This document shows, in pieces, positions 43,341 to 56,839 of a DNA stretch of 64,000 nucleotides; position 1 is the stretch's first letter; each line of letters starts with the position of its first letter. The notes under the pieces are model-generated. The model did no database searches. It was given only the letters and a program-made list of their open reading frames with translations, and had not been told where the DNA came from. The position numbers and the translations under genes are program-made. Where the stretch lies: assembly GCA_037043015.1 (NCBI GenBank), contig CM073321.1, positions 19,961,001 to 20,025,000 of the forward strand, written 5' to 3'. This DNA comes from Bryum argenteum (taxonomy: Eukaryota; Streptophyta; Bryopsida; Bryales; Bryaceae).

Positions 43341-43679
43341 AAAGAGAGGCTTGCATTTAGCTTGAAAACAAGCTTTTAAGTACAAAATATGGAGCCGCCA
43401 AAGTGGCGGCTCACCCTAATCCCAACAAAGGCTCAAGCCCTACTTAAGGTCTTCTTGGATGAATGTTGTCACTACTTCATGCGTTCCATCCTTCAAGCAT
43501 CCAATTTATCACCGGCTCCATTAATGCAAGTAGCTCACACATACCACCCAAAGTTAAGTGAATAAAATCAAGACAATCAATTATAAATACTAACATGGAC
43601 ATCAAAGGTTGGAAGAGGAAGGCCGACGGTAAAATGTCCGACTCTAATTTAAGCAACTAGCCTACTTCTACTTTTTGGG

Positions 43680-43772
43680 TTCACTAGGGGGGATCTTCCC
43701 TCCTCTAGTCCTTCCCCATCATTCATTGGATTCACTAGGGGGGAGCTTCCCTCCTATAGTCCTTCTCCACTA
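43680..43772. repeat. 51-bp tandem duplication
   Basis: ttcactaggggggatcttcc type units start at 43680 and 43731. Confidence 0.85.
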
Positions 43773-44640
43773 ATCCTAACCTAAAGCTTAATTTCGCGCC
43801 AAACAATCGACCAAAGGCCTTCCAACAACTAACTTTTAACATACATATTACATTCATAATTAAATTATCCTAATTGCATCAATTTACTTCCAAATGACAT
43901 GGTTTGCTGACTTTTCATTAATAAAAACCACATTAAATAATATTTTAAACAAGAGGGCTTTTTCACGCTCTCACACGACCCATGAAGAATCTCAAGGCTC
44001 GAAAAAAAGCCGAAATGCACAAAGCAAATTTGTGAAATAAAGATAAGCGCGACTGAGCACTGTAAAAAGTTCGTACTAACCCCACGAAGAAGGCAAGTCT
44101 AAGGACCAAGACAAGACTCAATGCTTGTGTTTTTAAAAAATTGCACTGACTACCGAAACTAAACTGACAAACAAACAGATTGACTACCGAGACAGGTGAG
44201 CAGCTGTCAAGACTACGTTAGTGCCCACAAAACAAAACGTAAGAACACAACCAACAACCTCACAAGTACACACAATCAAGACTGTGTACGCTACAAAAGA
44301 GTGAGAATACTTGAGAATCGATTAACCTTAAAACATACAAGGCTGAAAATGGAAGCATCGAGAGTGAGCAAGAATAGAAACTGAACAGAAGATTGCGTGA
44401 AGACTACGAGGTCCAACCCTCTCTACCACCTACATACATATACCAATCACCTAGTGAGGAGACTAAGCTGTCAACGTGATATACAGATCTAAAACTGTTT
44501 ACTTCGAGAGATTGGGCACTCGAGCAAACCCATTCTCATCGCCTCTAAGCCCTCGCAATCAAAACTCATGAACACAAAATCATGAAAATATTCAACAATG
44601 CGAAGATGCAAAAGAGTGGTGGAATTTGAACCCCAAAGTT
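43773..44640. other. Intergenic, no gene seen
   Basis: AT-rich then mixed sequence before the GC-rich minisatellite; nothing supported. Confidence 0.35.
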
Positions 44641-44654
44641 GCTGAACCTTTACA

Positions 44655-45290
44655 TCCAAGCGCCCTCGCTCCCTTTTGTGTGCATCCTCGCGCCCTCCTG
44701 CCCACACGTCCACGTGCCCTCGCTCCTTTTTGTGTGCATCCTCGCGCCCTCTTGCCCACACGTCCACGCACCCTCACGCCTTGGAAACCTCGTGCTCGCA
44801 CGTTCACGCATCGTACGCCCTCTACCACCCTAAACTAAACCCGTGCACTTTGGCGACCTCGCCCTGCGCCCTCTACCAGCAAACACAGAAACTCTTGCAC
44901 CCTGGCGGCAACGTGTCCGCGCATCAAATGGGACCTCACAACCATCGAGCTACCCAATGCAACCTCACAGCCTCAATACAAGCTCTCGTGCCCGCGCTTT
45001 CACGCGCCCTACGCTCTGGCAACAACGTGCTTGCGCGTCTCATGCAACCTTACAACCGTCGAGCTACCCAATGCAACCTCACAACCTCAATACAAGCTCT
45101 CGTGCCTGCGCTTTCACGCACCCTGCGCCCTAGAGCCCTCGTGCCCGCACATCACGCGCCTTGCGCCTTCTACCACCCTAAACCTTCGCGCCCTGGCAAC
45201 CTTGCCCTGCGCCTTCAACTAGCAAACACAGAAACCCTCCATCTCGTGCCCCCGCGTCCAATTCGACCTCACAACCTCACCACTTAGAGC
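44655..45290. repeat. GC-rich minisatellite block
   Basis: A 54-bp unit (gccctcgctcc...cacacgtccac) is repeated from 44662 and 44716. A longer unit with 114-bp period follows (gagctacccaatgcaacctc at 44947 and 45061). Open frames through it are Ala/Pro/Cys low complexity and arise from the repeats. Confidence 0.85.
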
Positions 45291-45900
45291 AACCAATGCG
45301 ACCTCACACCTTCATTCAACCCAACAACACATTCAAAAGACTGCAGCAACTAAATTTCACAAACCGATTTCTCACTACAACTTAGTGCTAGCGCTTCCAC
45401 TGTGACAAGAACCTATAAATATAAACAAAACCCTATGCGAGCCGAATGCAAGCTCAAAACCTCACGCCGTGTGCCAACAGATTCAAAAAACAAGAGTGAA
45501 GGAAACTGGCGCGCTCCACAAAGGTGCGAGACAAAGGTGACTGGTGGTCACCGGTTGCACCATTATCGAAGATGATCATTACAGGTCACCTACTCATGCA
45601 TCGACGTCACCACTTATGGCCTGTTAGCACAATGGCTATTGCTGGTGATCACCGGTTCGAACGATGTGGATACGAGTGATTACCAGTTACTATGTTAGAA
45701 AATTAAGGGCTCGCCACCATGTGACAAGGCTTGGGCCTTAATCAGCACACCTCCCCAGACATTGGGACTTTAACAACGCGACTCTCAAGATTGACACCCT
45801 GTTTTTAAAATTAAAATAAGAATTTCATACCGAAAGTACATTAGAAATTTTCTTCTTCAAACTTAATTGACTTTACCACTTTTATTGGTATTATGTGTTG
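45291..45900. other. Intergenic, no gene seen
   Basis: Mixed composition, with imperfect short repeats on a ggtcacc/ggtgatcaccggtt theme at 45540-45700. No coding signal. Confidence 0.35.
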
Positions 45901-46440
45901 TCCAAAAGTTATCCACCCTAGCATGCTTTTACCCATACCCAATGTCCTTAATAAGAAAGGGCGGAGATCTATCTACTGGATACTGCCTATGAATTAGATT
46001 GTTTTGCGGTGCCATATGTTGCAATGACCAGCATGTTAACATACGGGAATCATTGGTAGACCGGGGCATGCCTAAGTACAAGTCTAAAAATTTCTTGTTA
46101 TTGTCTACCACGGCTTGACAATTAAGCGTGTACCCCCGCAATTTCAAATAGTAATAATCTGCTAGTCTATGTTTAGGTTTAGATATGGCAATGTGAATGC
46201 CGTCAATGGCCCCAACAACAGCCGACATGCCACACAACCTATGGAAATTGCTTAAATATTCCCCAAGTCTCACACTCGATGGCAACACTATCACATGGCA
46301 CATGCTATCATTGATAGCCTGCACCACCTCCCACAATATAATGGAATCAATACTCTTTCCAATAGAAATTTTTTTGCTACAGATTATCAGGCTAGCCCCA
46401 TGACTTAATGTGCATGCCACCCTAATTTCAACAGAAATGG
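45900..46440 (-). pseudogene. PIF/Harbinger transposase remnant
   Basis: The minus-strand open frame 46420-45929 encodes ISIGKSIDSIILWEVVQAI (helix-turn-helix end), then SAVVGAIDGIHIAISKP with the first catalytic Asp, YYYLKLRGYTLNCQAVVDN, and a degraded PRSTNDSRML. It stops before the second and third catalytic blocks, so it is truncated at both ends. It is more diverged from the intact copy at 34829 than fragments of one subfamily would be. Confidence 0.85.
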
Positions 46441-49090
46441 CAATCCTTTACGTTATGTCATGGCGCTGCACGTAAAGCTTCGACACATCTAATAATGCGA
46501 ACATGGCTTTCTTTAACATTCTAAACATGTGAACCCATCTACAATCATCTTAATGATCCAACAAAAATGGGGAAAACCAGATAGTAGATATTGGCTAAAG
46601 CCAATATGTTGTCTCCCCGTCAAAGAGCAAAAACAGTATGCAAAATGTGTAGTTGTTCAAGCCGGCGCTGAAGACTATGTGGAGGTTGTATATACGCCGC
46701 ATTAAGTTGCCTCCTAGCACTATGGAAGGATCTATAACATCCTCGTCTCCACCATCGTCAATGGACAGGGGCTCGGTTCATGGAGAAACAGCCATGCTAT
46801 GAATGCGAACACAGACCTTGGATGCATCTTCGTATCTATAGAGCGAGGCAAGAAGAACTTGTATAGCAATACACGACATTGTATGAGTAGAGAACCATGA
46901 ACTTGACCCTCATCAATATTTTAAATCAATGTTTAATACTAAAGAACATTGAACAATTATTCCGACGAAAGGAACTGATGTAAGTGATTCCGGCAACGCT
47001 TGTCACAATGATAACAATGTCCGTTCACTCATCTGCAGATGTTGTCGTCGGATTATCTGGAAACTCGGAGCCGCTTGTGGATTACTAGATATATTTTGTC
47101 ACATTCATGTTTGGAGTACCCGTGATTCAGAAGTTGTTTGCTGCTTGTGCTCCTTATTGTTTGGTGGGTCCAATGTTGACCCTTGTGTTGTTATGGCTTC
47201 CAACCGGCATCAACATGCACAACCTTGTTTTCCTATAGTTTATTTAAATTGGGTCCGAATAGTCTTTAGGAGTAGGAAAAAATGAATGAATAAGAGCAAT
47301 TACCAGCCTGCTTTTCTAGCAACAGGATTAAAATGAAGTAGTAGAAAGGGTCCGTCTTAATGCAGATCCTTAGACCATAGGAACTAGTTTGGTTTCTGAA
47401 TATTTTAATTTTTTAGAGCCTTAGGTGACCATTACCTAGATAGAAACCAGGAGGAGCTTGTCCGGATGACTCTAGATCAGCTACGGAGAAAACCCGGCTA
47501 GGAGTCAGACTCGGTACAAATAAAACCCGGGCGTGGATAAGGTCGCGAGTTGCGGCGGCACCGTATCAGGGCTGACACATGCGACGTAAACGTGCCACTG
47601 CTATTTACTAGCTCAGTACCTTTCCACCATATTGTTCACGATACTATTCACCTACCACATTTCATTTTTGTGTTCTCCGCCCGCGGCAACAAGCATCCCA
47701 ACGCGTTTGTTAGACGTTCTAGCACAAGAGATGGAGCATTTCGATTGCGTCGCCCGTATCCGGAGAAACGTTGTTGCTCGTCGCAATGGCAGAATGGTGT
47801 ACACACCCAAGATAAGATCAACCGGAATGTAGTCTACTTGGAGATACCGGCGGAGGCTGTAGCTCAAAGGGTATTGCTAGAAGACCTGCGCCGGGTTCTT
47901 CTATGTTTCTTGAGAAATTTGGAATGCCAAAATCATCGTGGAGATTTTTACTGGGAAGATTCCTCAACAATTCATTAACAATCAAGTCCGGAGGAAGGAA
48001 TAATTTTGGAAGGAGAATTGCACGAGGATAATGTATTGGTTTTCGGCGCCAGAGACTAGATACATCCAAGTCCAAAGAGACAAGACGTTGGCAATGCGGT
48101 TCGACCATCCGATGCACGACAGCTTCAGAGTGGAGCACTGCATCAACGCTAGGGAGCGCGGGTACTCAGGTTCCTCGTGCTGTTTTTTTGCTAGTTACAA
48201 TACTTCTAAGGGTAGTATAGTTTGACTCGGATAAATTATGTTGTACACCTCAAATTAGTTACTATATACATTTGTTTCGAGAATTTGTATGTATTCTAGT
48301 TTCGGCAATTTATGAGTTTTGTTTGGGAGCTTATTTTCCCATTTTCTAAAGAGGGCATCAATGCCCCATCTAGTATGAGGTATTTATTACATATGTTGTC
48401 TCATATCAATGGATTTCTTAAAATATTTGATTTTTAATATATACATTTTAACTTTGAAGGGGATATTCGTTATTTTAAGAAAAAGTGCACATATTGAGAT
48501 GTTGAGAGACATACACTTGAGCAAAATAGAATAGAAGTCGTTGAAGTATTTAAAAGATATGAAAGTTGAATCCACATGTCGAACCTAAAAGAAGAGTTGA
48601 AGGGTGCAAAAAGACAATAATGTCTTAGCAAAATGGAGTTCTTACCATTTATAGAAGGAAGTATAGTTTAATTTGGCATTTTTAGTATTACTAAAAATAG
48701 AAGTTCAACGATTGAAACAGAGCGTAGTCAAAAATCACACAAGACCATATTCTCATAAATTCACAAGACTAGTCACATTCAATCCAAGTGTCAAAATATA
48801 GTGTAAGATATAAGAGAATGAATGAAGAGGCAATAAATGTTTTACCCTTAACAATCCTAAACATAGAGTAAATTGGAGAAGGTATGTAGAATATACGAAG
48901 AATATACTAATCATATACGAGCTATAAATGCATAGTTAAGAAAGGAAATAGTTTACAACTAAACACAACTAGCTAAGCTCTGAAATCAAGATGTATGAGG
49001 TTCCACAAAAATGCTAAACTTTTAGTGTAGAACATATCCTGCCATTCAAGGATATCAGAATCATGTAGGAAGACCACAAAGTACGAACAT
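46441..49090. other. Intergenic, no gene seen
   Basis: Scattered open frames (for example 47632-47978 and 48031-48225) have no recognisable domain and no consistent coding run. 48240-49090 is AT-rich and empty. Confidence 0.35.
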
Positions 49091-49099
49091 TAAGACTTC

Positions 49100-50425
49100 T
49101 TCTCTTCAGACTTGGAACCATTCAACTTGGTTGAATTCTCCAAAGACTTGGCTTTGGCCTTGTGTTGCTTCATAAGTACACGAATAAGATCATTGCGACG
49201 GGAGTTTGGCATGCAATTAGTACCCACAATCTCACTCCAACGAGCAATCTAGGTGTCAAAACATTCTCCATCACGCCTACGAAGGGTTTCAAGAGAATGT
49301 GAGGGACGAGAAGATGAAGGAGAGGCCAACTCCACTTCTACAGGATAGGAACAAGGTGTGCAAGATACTTGCCTCGATGGTGGGGACGCGATGCTAGTGG
49401 CTTTGCATAAGGCAAGGGATCCCCCTTTGAAATCAGTTGTCGTGGCACGCCCCCGAGGGACCGTTTTGTCCTGGTGCTGTCATTTTTATCAACTGACTTG
49501 GATCAGGGGTTGTGGTCTTTTGGATACTCCACCTATATTTACCATAGTAGGAGATGGTATTGAATCTTGCAAAAGAAGGTCCACGAGATCCACAACGGTG
49601 TACAGCTGCCTCTGAGCTGCTTTTGTCGAAAGAGCATTGGGCGACATGGAGCGACGTCGTAATAGTAATGTACAAAGCCTCTTGAGGGGGGGAGGGTGAA
49701 CAAACAAGAGTTTGACCAGGACTACGACTCGAAGGGTTGTCAAAAACATTGTCATCAACACCATCCTTCATAAAGTCCATCGTCGCAGACTCTACGTCCG
49801 TAGCCGTGAGCATATCAAAACGCCTTGACACAAGGAGGCGGCTACACTTGCTGAAGTGAAACAAAATTTTTGGAGATGGAGGTGCAGTTGGAGATATTAT
49901 CCTCGTCACCGGACTCATCAGGGATAGATGTCGCCTTGACATGTAGAGAAAACATTTACAAGACACGCGAACAAATGGGTGGATCATCAGCGCGTATAAA
50001 AGATGACAACAAAACATGCAACAATTAACCATGAAGCGAGGATAATTGTGAAGTAGAATAGGAGGTTGAAAGTACAAAGAGAGAAGAACTGACGTCAAGT
50101 TCACAAGTACAAACTATGCATGAACAGTGGAAGGTAAAGAGGTAACAACTAGTCAACCACTGAATTTATATTGGACGGAAAAAAAACAGTAGCATGAATG
50201 CATACAAGTAGAAACTCCAAAGTATTATCCCCGGGTCGGGAAAAACCGATGTCTTACCCAACAACAACGAAGGATTCTCAAATAGAAACAATCATTGATG
50301 TCTAAAATGAACAAGCATCCACAAATGACAAACGAAAACAATAACATCAGTTGAGGTAGAGAAAGGATGTTACAAAAAATGGATTCTTTATTATAACAAT
50401 CTCATTCATACAGTATTGACCAATT

Positions 50426-50478
<53 letters not shown>

Positions 50479-51095
50479 ACCGCATTCAAAGAAACGAACA
50501 AAGAGAGCCCTAACCGTCATCGAGATGATGACATAGGAATAGAAGGTGTATTGTAAGTATGCCCTAGGTTCCTTTTGCAACCGGAACATCTCGGCTAAAA
50601 TGAACATTTCTTAATTGCTATCCTGATTGAGAGGTGGGATACCAATCCTATAATTGACGACATAGGACCAAAGATTTCCACGCTTGCAATTGGCGAAGAG
50701 AGCAAGTAGCTGAGGTGTAATTACCGTGGACAGAATATTGTCGTCCCGGTTAGATTTTGCCCAAGGCTTGAAGAAAATGGTGTTTCTAATGTGTAAATAC
50801 TCTTCTTAGGATTGTCGTCAATGAGGAGAGTGTTGTCCACTCCGAACACAACAGCTTCGTCACTAAGCAGAAACACCGCAAATGACAACGTTTCCAAAAA
50901 TATCTTCTTAAGAGCATTGGTAGGGTAAGTCAAGTAGACACCGCGGTAAACCTCAACCAAGCCACAAGACTCTTGTCCCCAAATCTCGAAAGGCTTGATA
51001 AGTCCACAAAAGAGGTAGTCAATAACGACCTCCACAGTGGACTTCTTCATAGAGCTCCAAATCACAACCATTGCAACATGAGTAGACATAGTCTT
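49100..51095 (-). pseudogene. FCP1/NIF-like (HAD) phosphatase-domain gene fragment, decayed
   Basis: The open frame 51089-50721 on the minus strand encodes VVIWSSMKKSTVEVVIDYLF, a TrpSerSer block typical of FCP1/NIF-type Ser phosphatases. After a gap it encodes NTLLIDDNPKKSIY, the DD-containing later HAD motif. The N-terminal DxDxT nucleophile is absent, so no phosphatase activity is expected. Downstream coding-like pieces (50700-50500, 49900-49433, 49330-49100) could be later exons; the last has TAG at 49251-49249 where FDTW would fit. An (AT)24 microsatellite at 50429-50476 interrupts the locus. I infer a host-derived or captured gene remnant. The exon structure is not resolved. Confidence 0.55.
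50429..50476. repeat. (AT)24 microsatellite
   Basis: Uninterrupted AT dinucleotides. Confidence 0.98.
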
Positions 51096-52691
51096 TTAGA
51101 AACCCCTCACCTCGAATTACAGTAGACCGCCTTTCGAGGAACTTTTTTTCTAGTTCTATGTCTTTTGGGATTACTCTCCTTCATCGATCTTAATGTTGCG
51201 GTTGACCGTTGGAATGGTCATCAAAATGTTTAAAGGAGGCCACGTCTCTATAAGTTGTTTCAAGTGTTGCTCGAGCGATTCAATGTTGACTTGTGGTCAA
51301 CAATGCCTTTACGTGACTTGAAGCCCTCGCCCTTAGTTTATTCTCCTGGAGAGCATTTCTAGTAGGTTATCTTTCAAATTTGGTAGTGAACATTGTGAAT
51401 TTCCTGATAATTACCTTTGGTGTTACAAGCTTCTCTACACTCCCTATTCCAAGCGCCAATCTTCAGATGTGTCTTAGCCTAACCAAGTACTGCTAGTTGA
51501 CGTTAATCATGTCTTCCTTCGTAGGACTTTGGATGTTGCTTGCTTTGTGCTTTGGCCTTTCTAAGGAGATTTCAATTCATCAAGCAGAACCATTCCCAAT
51601 ATAGTTACAAATATGATTTACTTCATTTATTTCTTAAGTAAGTTTAATTCTGTTTCGGATTATATGAAGCATTCTCGAAGGCTTGGAAAAATACTCTATG
51701 AAGTTGCACATGCCTTGAAGTACGAGAAACCCCCTTACCGAGACTGTCAAACCGCGTTAAACAGGGTATCAGCTGTAAGCCAGCTCTCTTCAAAACTTGT
51801 AATCCTTTTGTGATTTCTATAAACAAATATTTCCACACATTGTTTCACCAATTTCTTTGCATATCCGGCATTTGTCGGCCAAGGGCCAACTTATTTATAG
51901 ATTGTGAATTTGTCCGTAATTAGTTAAATATAAGTTCAGTTGCGTTAAAGTATTTCTGAACAAAATTAAGGTAGAAGCATCTATCTTTAGGCATCGCCCT
52001 AAAGGCGAGCCCTATACATGCGCACATTTGTATGCAAGATCTTGCCTATTATTAGACAAACATGGATCTATTACTATCCCTCACAGTTTACTAGCCTCAA
52101 AACTACCAAAAGTATTAAAACAGCCAAAACCCACCTTCTTTTAAAGCTTGAATTTTCACATGGAGGTATGCTTAATTAAAATACAATGGCACGTCTTTGA
52201 CAATAAAAACGACATGTGAAGATTTATTGGATTAGAAGCCTAAATGTTGAGATCATGCCTTACATTTTGATTTACACGTTAAAAAATAAAACTTGAAAAA
52301 GAGCCAAATTTTGGTGAATTTTGAGGTTTCTTTGATCTTATTGATATTAAGCAGATTTTTGAGAAGTAATGAGCATATAGCACGGTTTTGGAAATTTTGG
52401 GCAGATTTCAAAAATTGTTTTCAAACTTTGACCATGTATATTTCCTTGAGTATAAAGAATATTGGTGCATGAATTGTCTTTCGGGATAGGTACGAAAAAA
52501 ATCAACAACATGCAAAGTGTTTAACTTCATGGAAGCACAATTCAGTATATCAGAGGTTGAACAAAGTCAATCGACCAAACTTGTGCTCTGGTCGACTGTA
52601 GGGGTTAAAAAATTGTACACAAGGGAATAATTGATAAGGACAAGCAACAAAAGAATCACTTGGAATTGTGTATGGCTTTGGAAGGAGACTA

Positions 52692-52695
<4 letters not shown>

Positions 52696-52729
<34 letters not shown>

Positions 52730-52734
52730 TGTCT
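52696..52734. repeat. (AT)n microsatellite
   Basis: About 39 bp of alternating AT. Confidence 0.97.
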
Positions 52735-53311
52735 AGGCTTGATAATCATATAAATTCATAAGGTATTCATATACTATTGGAAAATTATGATGCTAGTTTT
52801 GCTCACTTTCTTTTTTAACTTCTAGTATCTTTGTAGAAAAAACAACACCTAACTCTTACTATAAATAGGCTAAATCCTTAAATGCACTATAATAGGTGTT
52901 CATACTTTTATATCATGCGATGAGTTCTTGAGTACCCATACCAAGCAAAGAGAGGGACTTATGATTTTACAAATTTAAACTCATTCTAAAAGTTATCATG
53001 AAATTTTGACAAACTCAACAACATTCAAGTAATCATATACAAATTTGAGGTTCATGTACAAATTTGAGGTTTATGTTAGGTAATTGAACTTCATGGTCAA
53101 GATATAAATAGTTAACCTTCAATTCAGCTGATAATAGAATTTGTCGGACACTAAATTCAATCACGGTTCTTTCCAGGAATTTTCCAATATGGGGGAGGGC
53201 TCATAAAAGGGCGCCCCCTATTATTTTGTGTATAAGCCTTTAAACTTCCTTGGAGAGTTCCAGAGAAAAATGAGTTATAACCCCCAAAATTTTAAAATTT
53301 TGAAAATATAA

Positions 53312-53314
53312 ATA

Positions 53315-53369
<55 letters not shown>

Positions 53370-53370
53370 A
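53312..53370. repeat. (TAAA)n microsatellite
   Basis: About 15 tandem copies of TAAA. Confidence 0.97.
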
Positions 53371-54518
53371 ATCTCGATGGGGTTAAAAATGAAAAAATAA
53401 AATAAAATAAAATTGGGGCTTCACCTTACAGAGAACTTGGATTGAATGTAGTGAGCGGTTTGAAATTTTATGGTCAAGATAAAACGGGTTAGAATTTTAT
53501 GGTCAAGATTTGAATTGCTTACCTTTAGTACACCTGATAATAGTTCAGAAGTGATTCAATTGATAACAGCTCAAAAGTGATGACGTATTGAGATCAAAGA
53601 AAACACGGGGACGTTAAAGATTTTTAAATTCATTGATTCAAACTATCACTTCAATTCTTGAAAAATCTTCAATGGATGTGTTATACATGTCTGCGTATGA
53701 GAAGTAATCCTTGAGTAAATTCCGTAATGCAACACCCGGCATGCATCAAAATATTCTTAAGTTATGAACACCTATTTTCATGCATTTGAGGAATTCATCA
53801 TACTTGGAGTGGTGCAATGAGTGGCTTACTATTTTATTTTCATTAGCAAATAGAAAAGACTAAGTTTCCCTATTTTAAAATATTCATAAGCACTTACAAT
53901 GATAACCACAAATTTTACAAATGACCAATATAGGTCAAGCTATAATCAAACACTCTACTGTATTTACACATGGGATACATTAAGGGTAAATGTAGGGTGG
54001 TCAAATCTTCCTTTCAGCAAGATTCTGACATGCATGCTTATGGAGATACCTACCTTTAGGTGCTCATATCCTAAATAGTTGGTTATAGGTGCTTCTACCT
54101 TAAGAAGTTCTTAACTTCAATCTTAAATAACGTAGAAGCGCCGAAAAGAAGAATTGTGCACGTGGAGTTGGACACGTTTTGGTATACACCATAATTAAAC
54201 CCACATCAACGAGTATATACTCAACGCACCAGCTCATGAAAAGTAGTCGGCAGTTGGTGAAGTAAGACATGTTTTAGTACACTTTTCATGATCGTACTCT
54301 CATCGATAGGGAAACATACACAAGACGACCTGGGTTCGAACCTCGGTTATGGACCGCCATTGGTGGACTTGATGGTTTAACCTTCAAAACTTTACAATAT
54401 GGTTTCAACCTTCGAGAGAGAAGGGCTTTATTATGTAAAGAGAAAAGTTTATTGATCTTTAAATTTTTCAAAAATTCCTCCGTGCCAAAAAGGCAAGATA
54501 TATATGAGTGAACCAACA

Positions 54519-55475
54519 AGCATGGGCTCATGTATCTCAAGAAAAACTTTAGAAACTCATATCAAATTTGCAAGTGAAACTGATCATTGTAAATCAAGCA
54601 AAGAGTGAAAGTGCTCTATGGTAAATTGTGCATATAGTAAAAGTAATTTATTATATAATATTACAAAGAATGGTTGAACATTTGTCAGAAAATTAAAAGC
54701 TTATAGTATACTCTTATTTGAAAGCATTGCACTTTACAGTATTCAAATCGGATCATTTCGAGTTCACAGGAAATTTTCGAAGTTTTCTATAAAACCGCCT
54801 TCATAGTGGAGTTCCAAATAATACTAGACCTCAAATCCTCAATCAGGTGATCATGTCTAATAATGATTCGAATCCCTCTTTGGAGTTAGTTTTTTTTTTT
54901 AAACTCAAAATGATCCGATTTGAAAAGTCTAAAGTGCGTTGGATTCACACTTTCTCCCAAAATCTCACTTATGCTCCTGAAATGCGGACCGCATTTCACA
55001 CCGGAAAATGCGGAGAAGAGGGTCGAGCGGCGGGGATCTTGGGGCGGGGGTCTTGGGAGCATGGGTCGAGGGGCTCTGAAATTTATCCCATATTGTTTGT
55101 AACTGCTTGCATTCATGAGAATGTACAAGAGGGCTAGGGCTGGGGGAACACTCATGGATCAAAGTGAAAATATTATGTGATATCACCCATGGGGGGTACA
55201 TGTGGCATCTCCTCCAGGGATCCATGTGGCAAAAAAAGGCTTCAAATTAATTAATGTTGTTGCATAGTGAAGGTGATTCACACTAGGGTGTATGATATCA
55301 CAACAGAAAACAAAAACTCTTTTTCCTGATAACACTCAAGAAGTTGGAATTTATATGTATAGCATCTGTCATTAGCAAATTCATTGATTGCTTTAATTAC
55401 AATGGTCAATTTTATTTGCAGATTTGATATGAGTTTCTAAAGTTGTTCTTGAGGTACTTGAGCCCATGCTTGTTT
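54519..55475. repeat. Fold-back (inverted repeat) structure
   Basis: The left arm 54519-54602 (catgggctcatgtatctcaa, then aactttagaaactcatatc) is inverted at 55390-55475 with about 80 percent identity by eye. A second inverted pair, 54730-54764 and 54899-54933, contains caaatcggatcattt. The right side holds about 330 bp of extra GC-richer sequence (55000-55330). This may be a non-autonomous fold-back transposon; no transposase or target duplication was identified. Confidence 0.65.
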
Positions 55476-56462
55476 ATTCATTGATATATCTTTTGTTTTT
55501 TTTTTTTTTGGCTTGAAGTAAGTTCTTAAAATTCCTTAATGATTAATTTCTAAAGATTCTCAAGAGCCAATATGGCTTTTTGGGATATCAGGCAACCCAT
55601 TTGAAGGGGTTAAAATTAATATTTCTCCTTAAGATTTTTATTAAGTGCTCTCTATAATGCAAAGTGTATGTAGTATAATTCGGAAAGCCAAATTTCAATT
55701 TCAAAACCATCATCTAAATAATTTAAGTTGTCCCAAGAGAAATGCTCAAAAATTTTAGGTTTTGAGTTTCAAACCAACACTTCAAATATAGACTAATTCT
55801 GAATTATTTATTGGAATCATGTCTTTACTAAACCACATCTCAAGTTCCAAAGTGATCCAAGTCAAAAAAATTACCAATTTTACAATGGCAACCTCCAAAA
55901 ACTTCAAAAACAATCCAAACAAATTTTAGTAATTTTACAATCTTTCAAAATTTGTCAAAATTTGAGATGCAAGAATCTTTCCAATTCTTTCATTCTCAAA
56001 ATTCACAAGCTCAAAAGGCACCTATTCACGTTCAACATTTTTCAAAAAATAAATATACATGGCATGGTGCATATTTTTCTATATCATCGATTTTAGACCT
56101 TCGAAAGCAAAGAGACGAACGATTCTTTAAAATTTTGCATGAGCGTACCTAACTTGATTAAAATGGATAAAAATATGACCACGGTGTTTGGGATAACAAT
56201 CTTCAAGTTTTTCTTTGCACCATAGAGAGAATGTCTCATGAGAAATGCCCAAAAAAACATTTTGCACAATTAAACATTGGGTATTATGATTTTGTAGATG
56301 GAAAACATCCAACAATCAATTTTTGGAATAGTAACTAAAAATAGGATTAAGTATGAAATACCATTAAAATTGCAGAAGAAGTAAAAAAATTAGTTCAAAC
56401 AATTGGTTAAAGCAACACAAGGATTTTCAGGGGTTAATAAATTTTCTTCCCACCTATAAAAG
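55476..56462. other. AT-rich intergenic, no gene seen
   Basis: Poly(T) run near 55500 and low-complexity AT sequence; no feature supported. Confidence 0.4.
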
Positions 56463-56474
56463 CCTCTCACATCA

Positions 56475-56839
56475 GATAGATAGATAGATAGAAACTCCGG
56501 TCCCTTTCTAAGAGGCCGGCGTGAATGAAGTGTCCGTTCGTAATGCTAATATCCCGATGGCCACCGGACAAGGGGAAATTAGAACAATACTACTTCCCCC
56601 TCTCGAGGGTGGACACTATAACTACGCTAGTTTCTAGCCTAGTTACTAATGCCTTGAAGATACTTGACATAGTATCCCCCCAAAGGGCTTTGAGGTACCC
56701 ATACAACAAGGTCTAAAGACGCCCCACAATAGTTGGGTGGACTATAGTGGTGAGCACCACGCCGGCATGGCGAATGGAACCCACGACCTCCTCATTAGGG
56801 GCCTAAGCCCTAACCACCAAGCCAAGGCTTGTGGTGCCT
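56475..56839 (-). mobile_element. tRNA-derived SINE
   Basis: Non-LTR short retroposon, 365 bp on the minus strand. The 5' head has a polymerase III A box (TTGGCTTGGTGGTTAGGGC) and B box (GTGGGTTCCATTCGCC) at tRNA-like spacing. The 3' end is a short (TATC)n tail. It is flanked by a perfect 12-bp target duplication, cctctcacatca on the plus strand, at 56463-56474 and 56840-56851. Mobilisation would need a LINE reverse transcriptase in trans. The intact duplication suggests moderate age. Confidence 0.88.

Larger units (their letters stand above)
51096..54518. other. AT-rich intergenic with microsatellites, no gene seen
   Basis: No supported coding sequence. A stretch around 53093-53140 (ggtcaagatataaatagttaacc...) is partly repeated near 53501-53560. 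GGTTCGAACC near 54333 is a palindrome resembling a B box but stands alone. Confidence 0.4.

Noticed and set aside
44676-45287. 203-codon open frame rich in Ala, Pro and Cys
   Set aside because: It arises from the GC-rich minisatellite; other frames of the same repeats are open too.
47550-48225. Overlapping open frames with some basic residues
   Set aside because: No domain, no consistent frame and no repeat context; indistinguishable from chance.
54330-54345. B-box-like GGTTCGAACC suggesting a tRNA or SINE
   Set aside because: It is a perfect short palindrome with no A box at proper spacing and no tRNA fold that I could draw.
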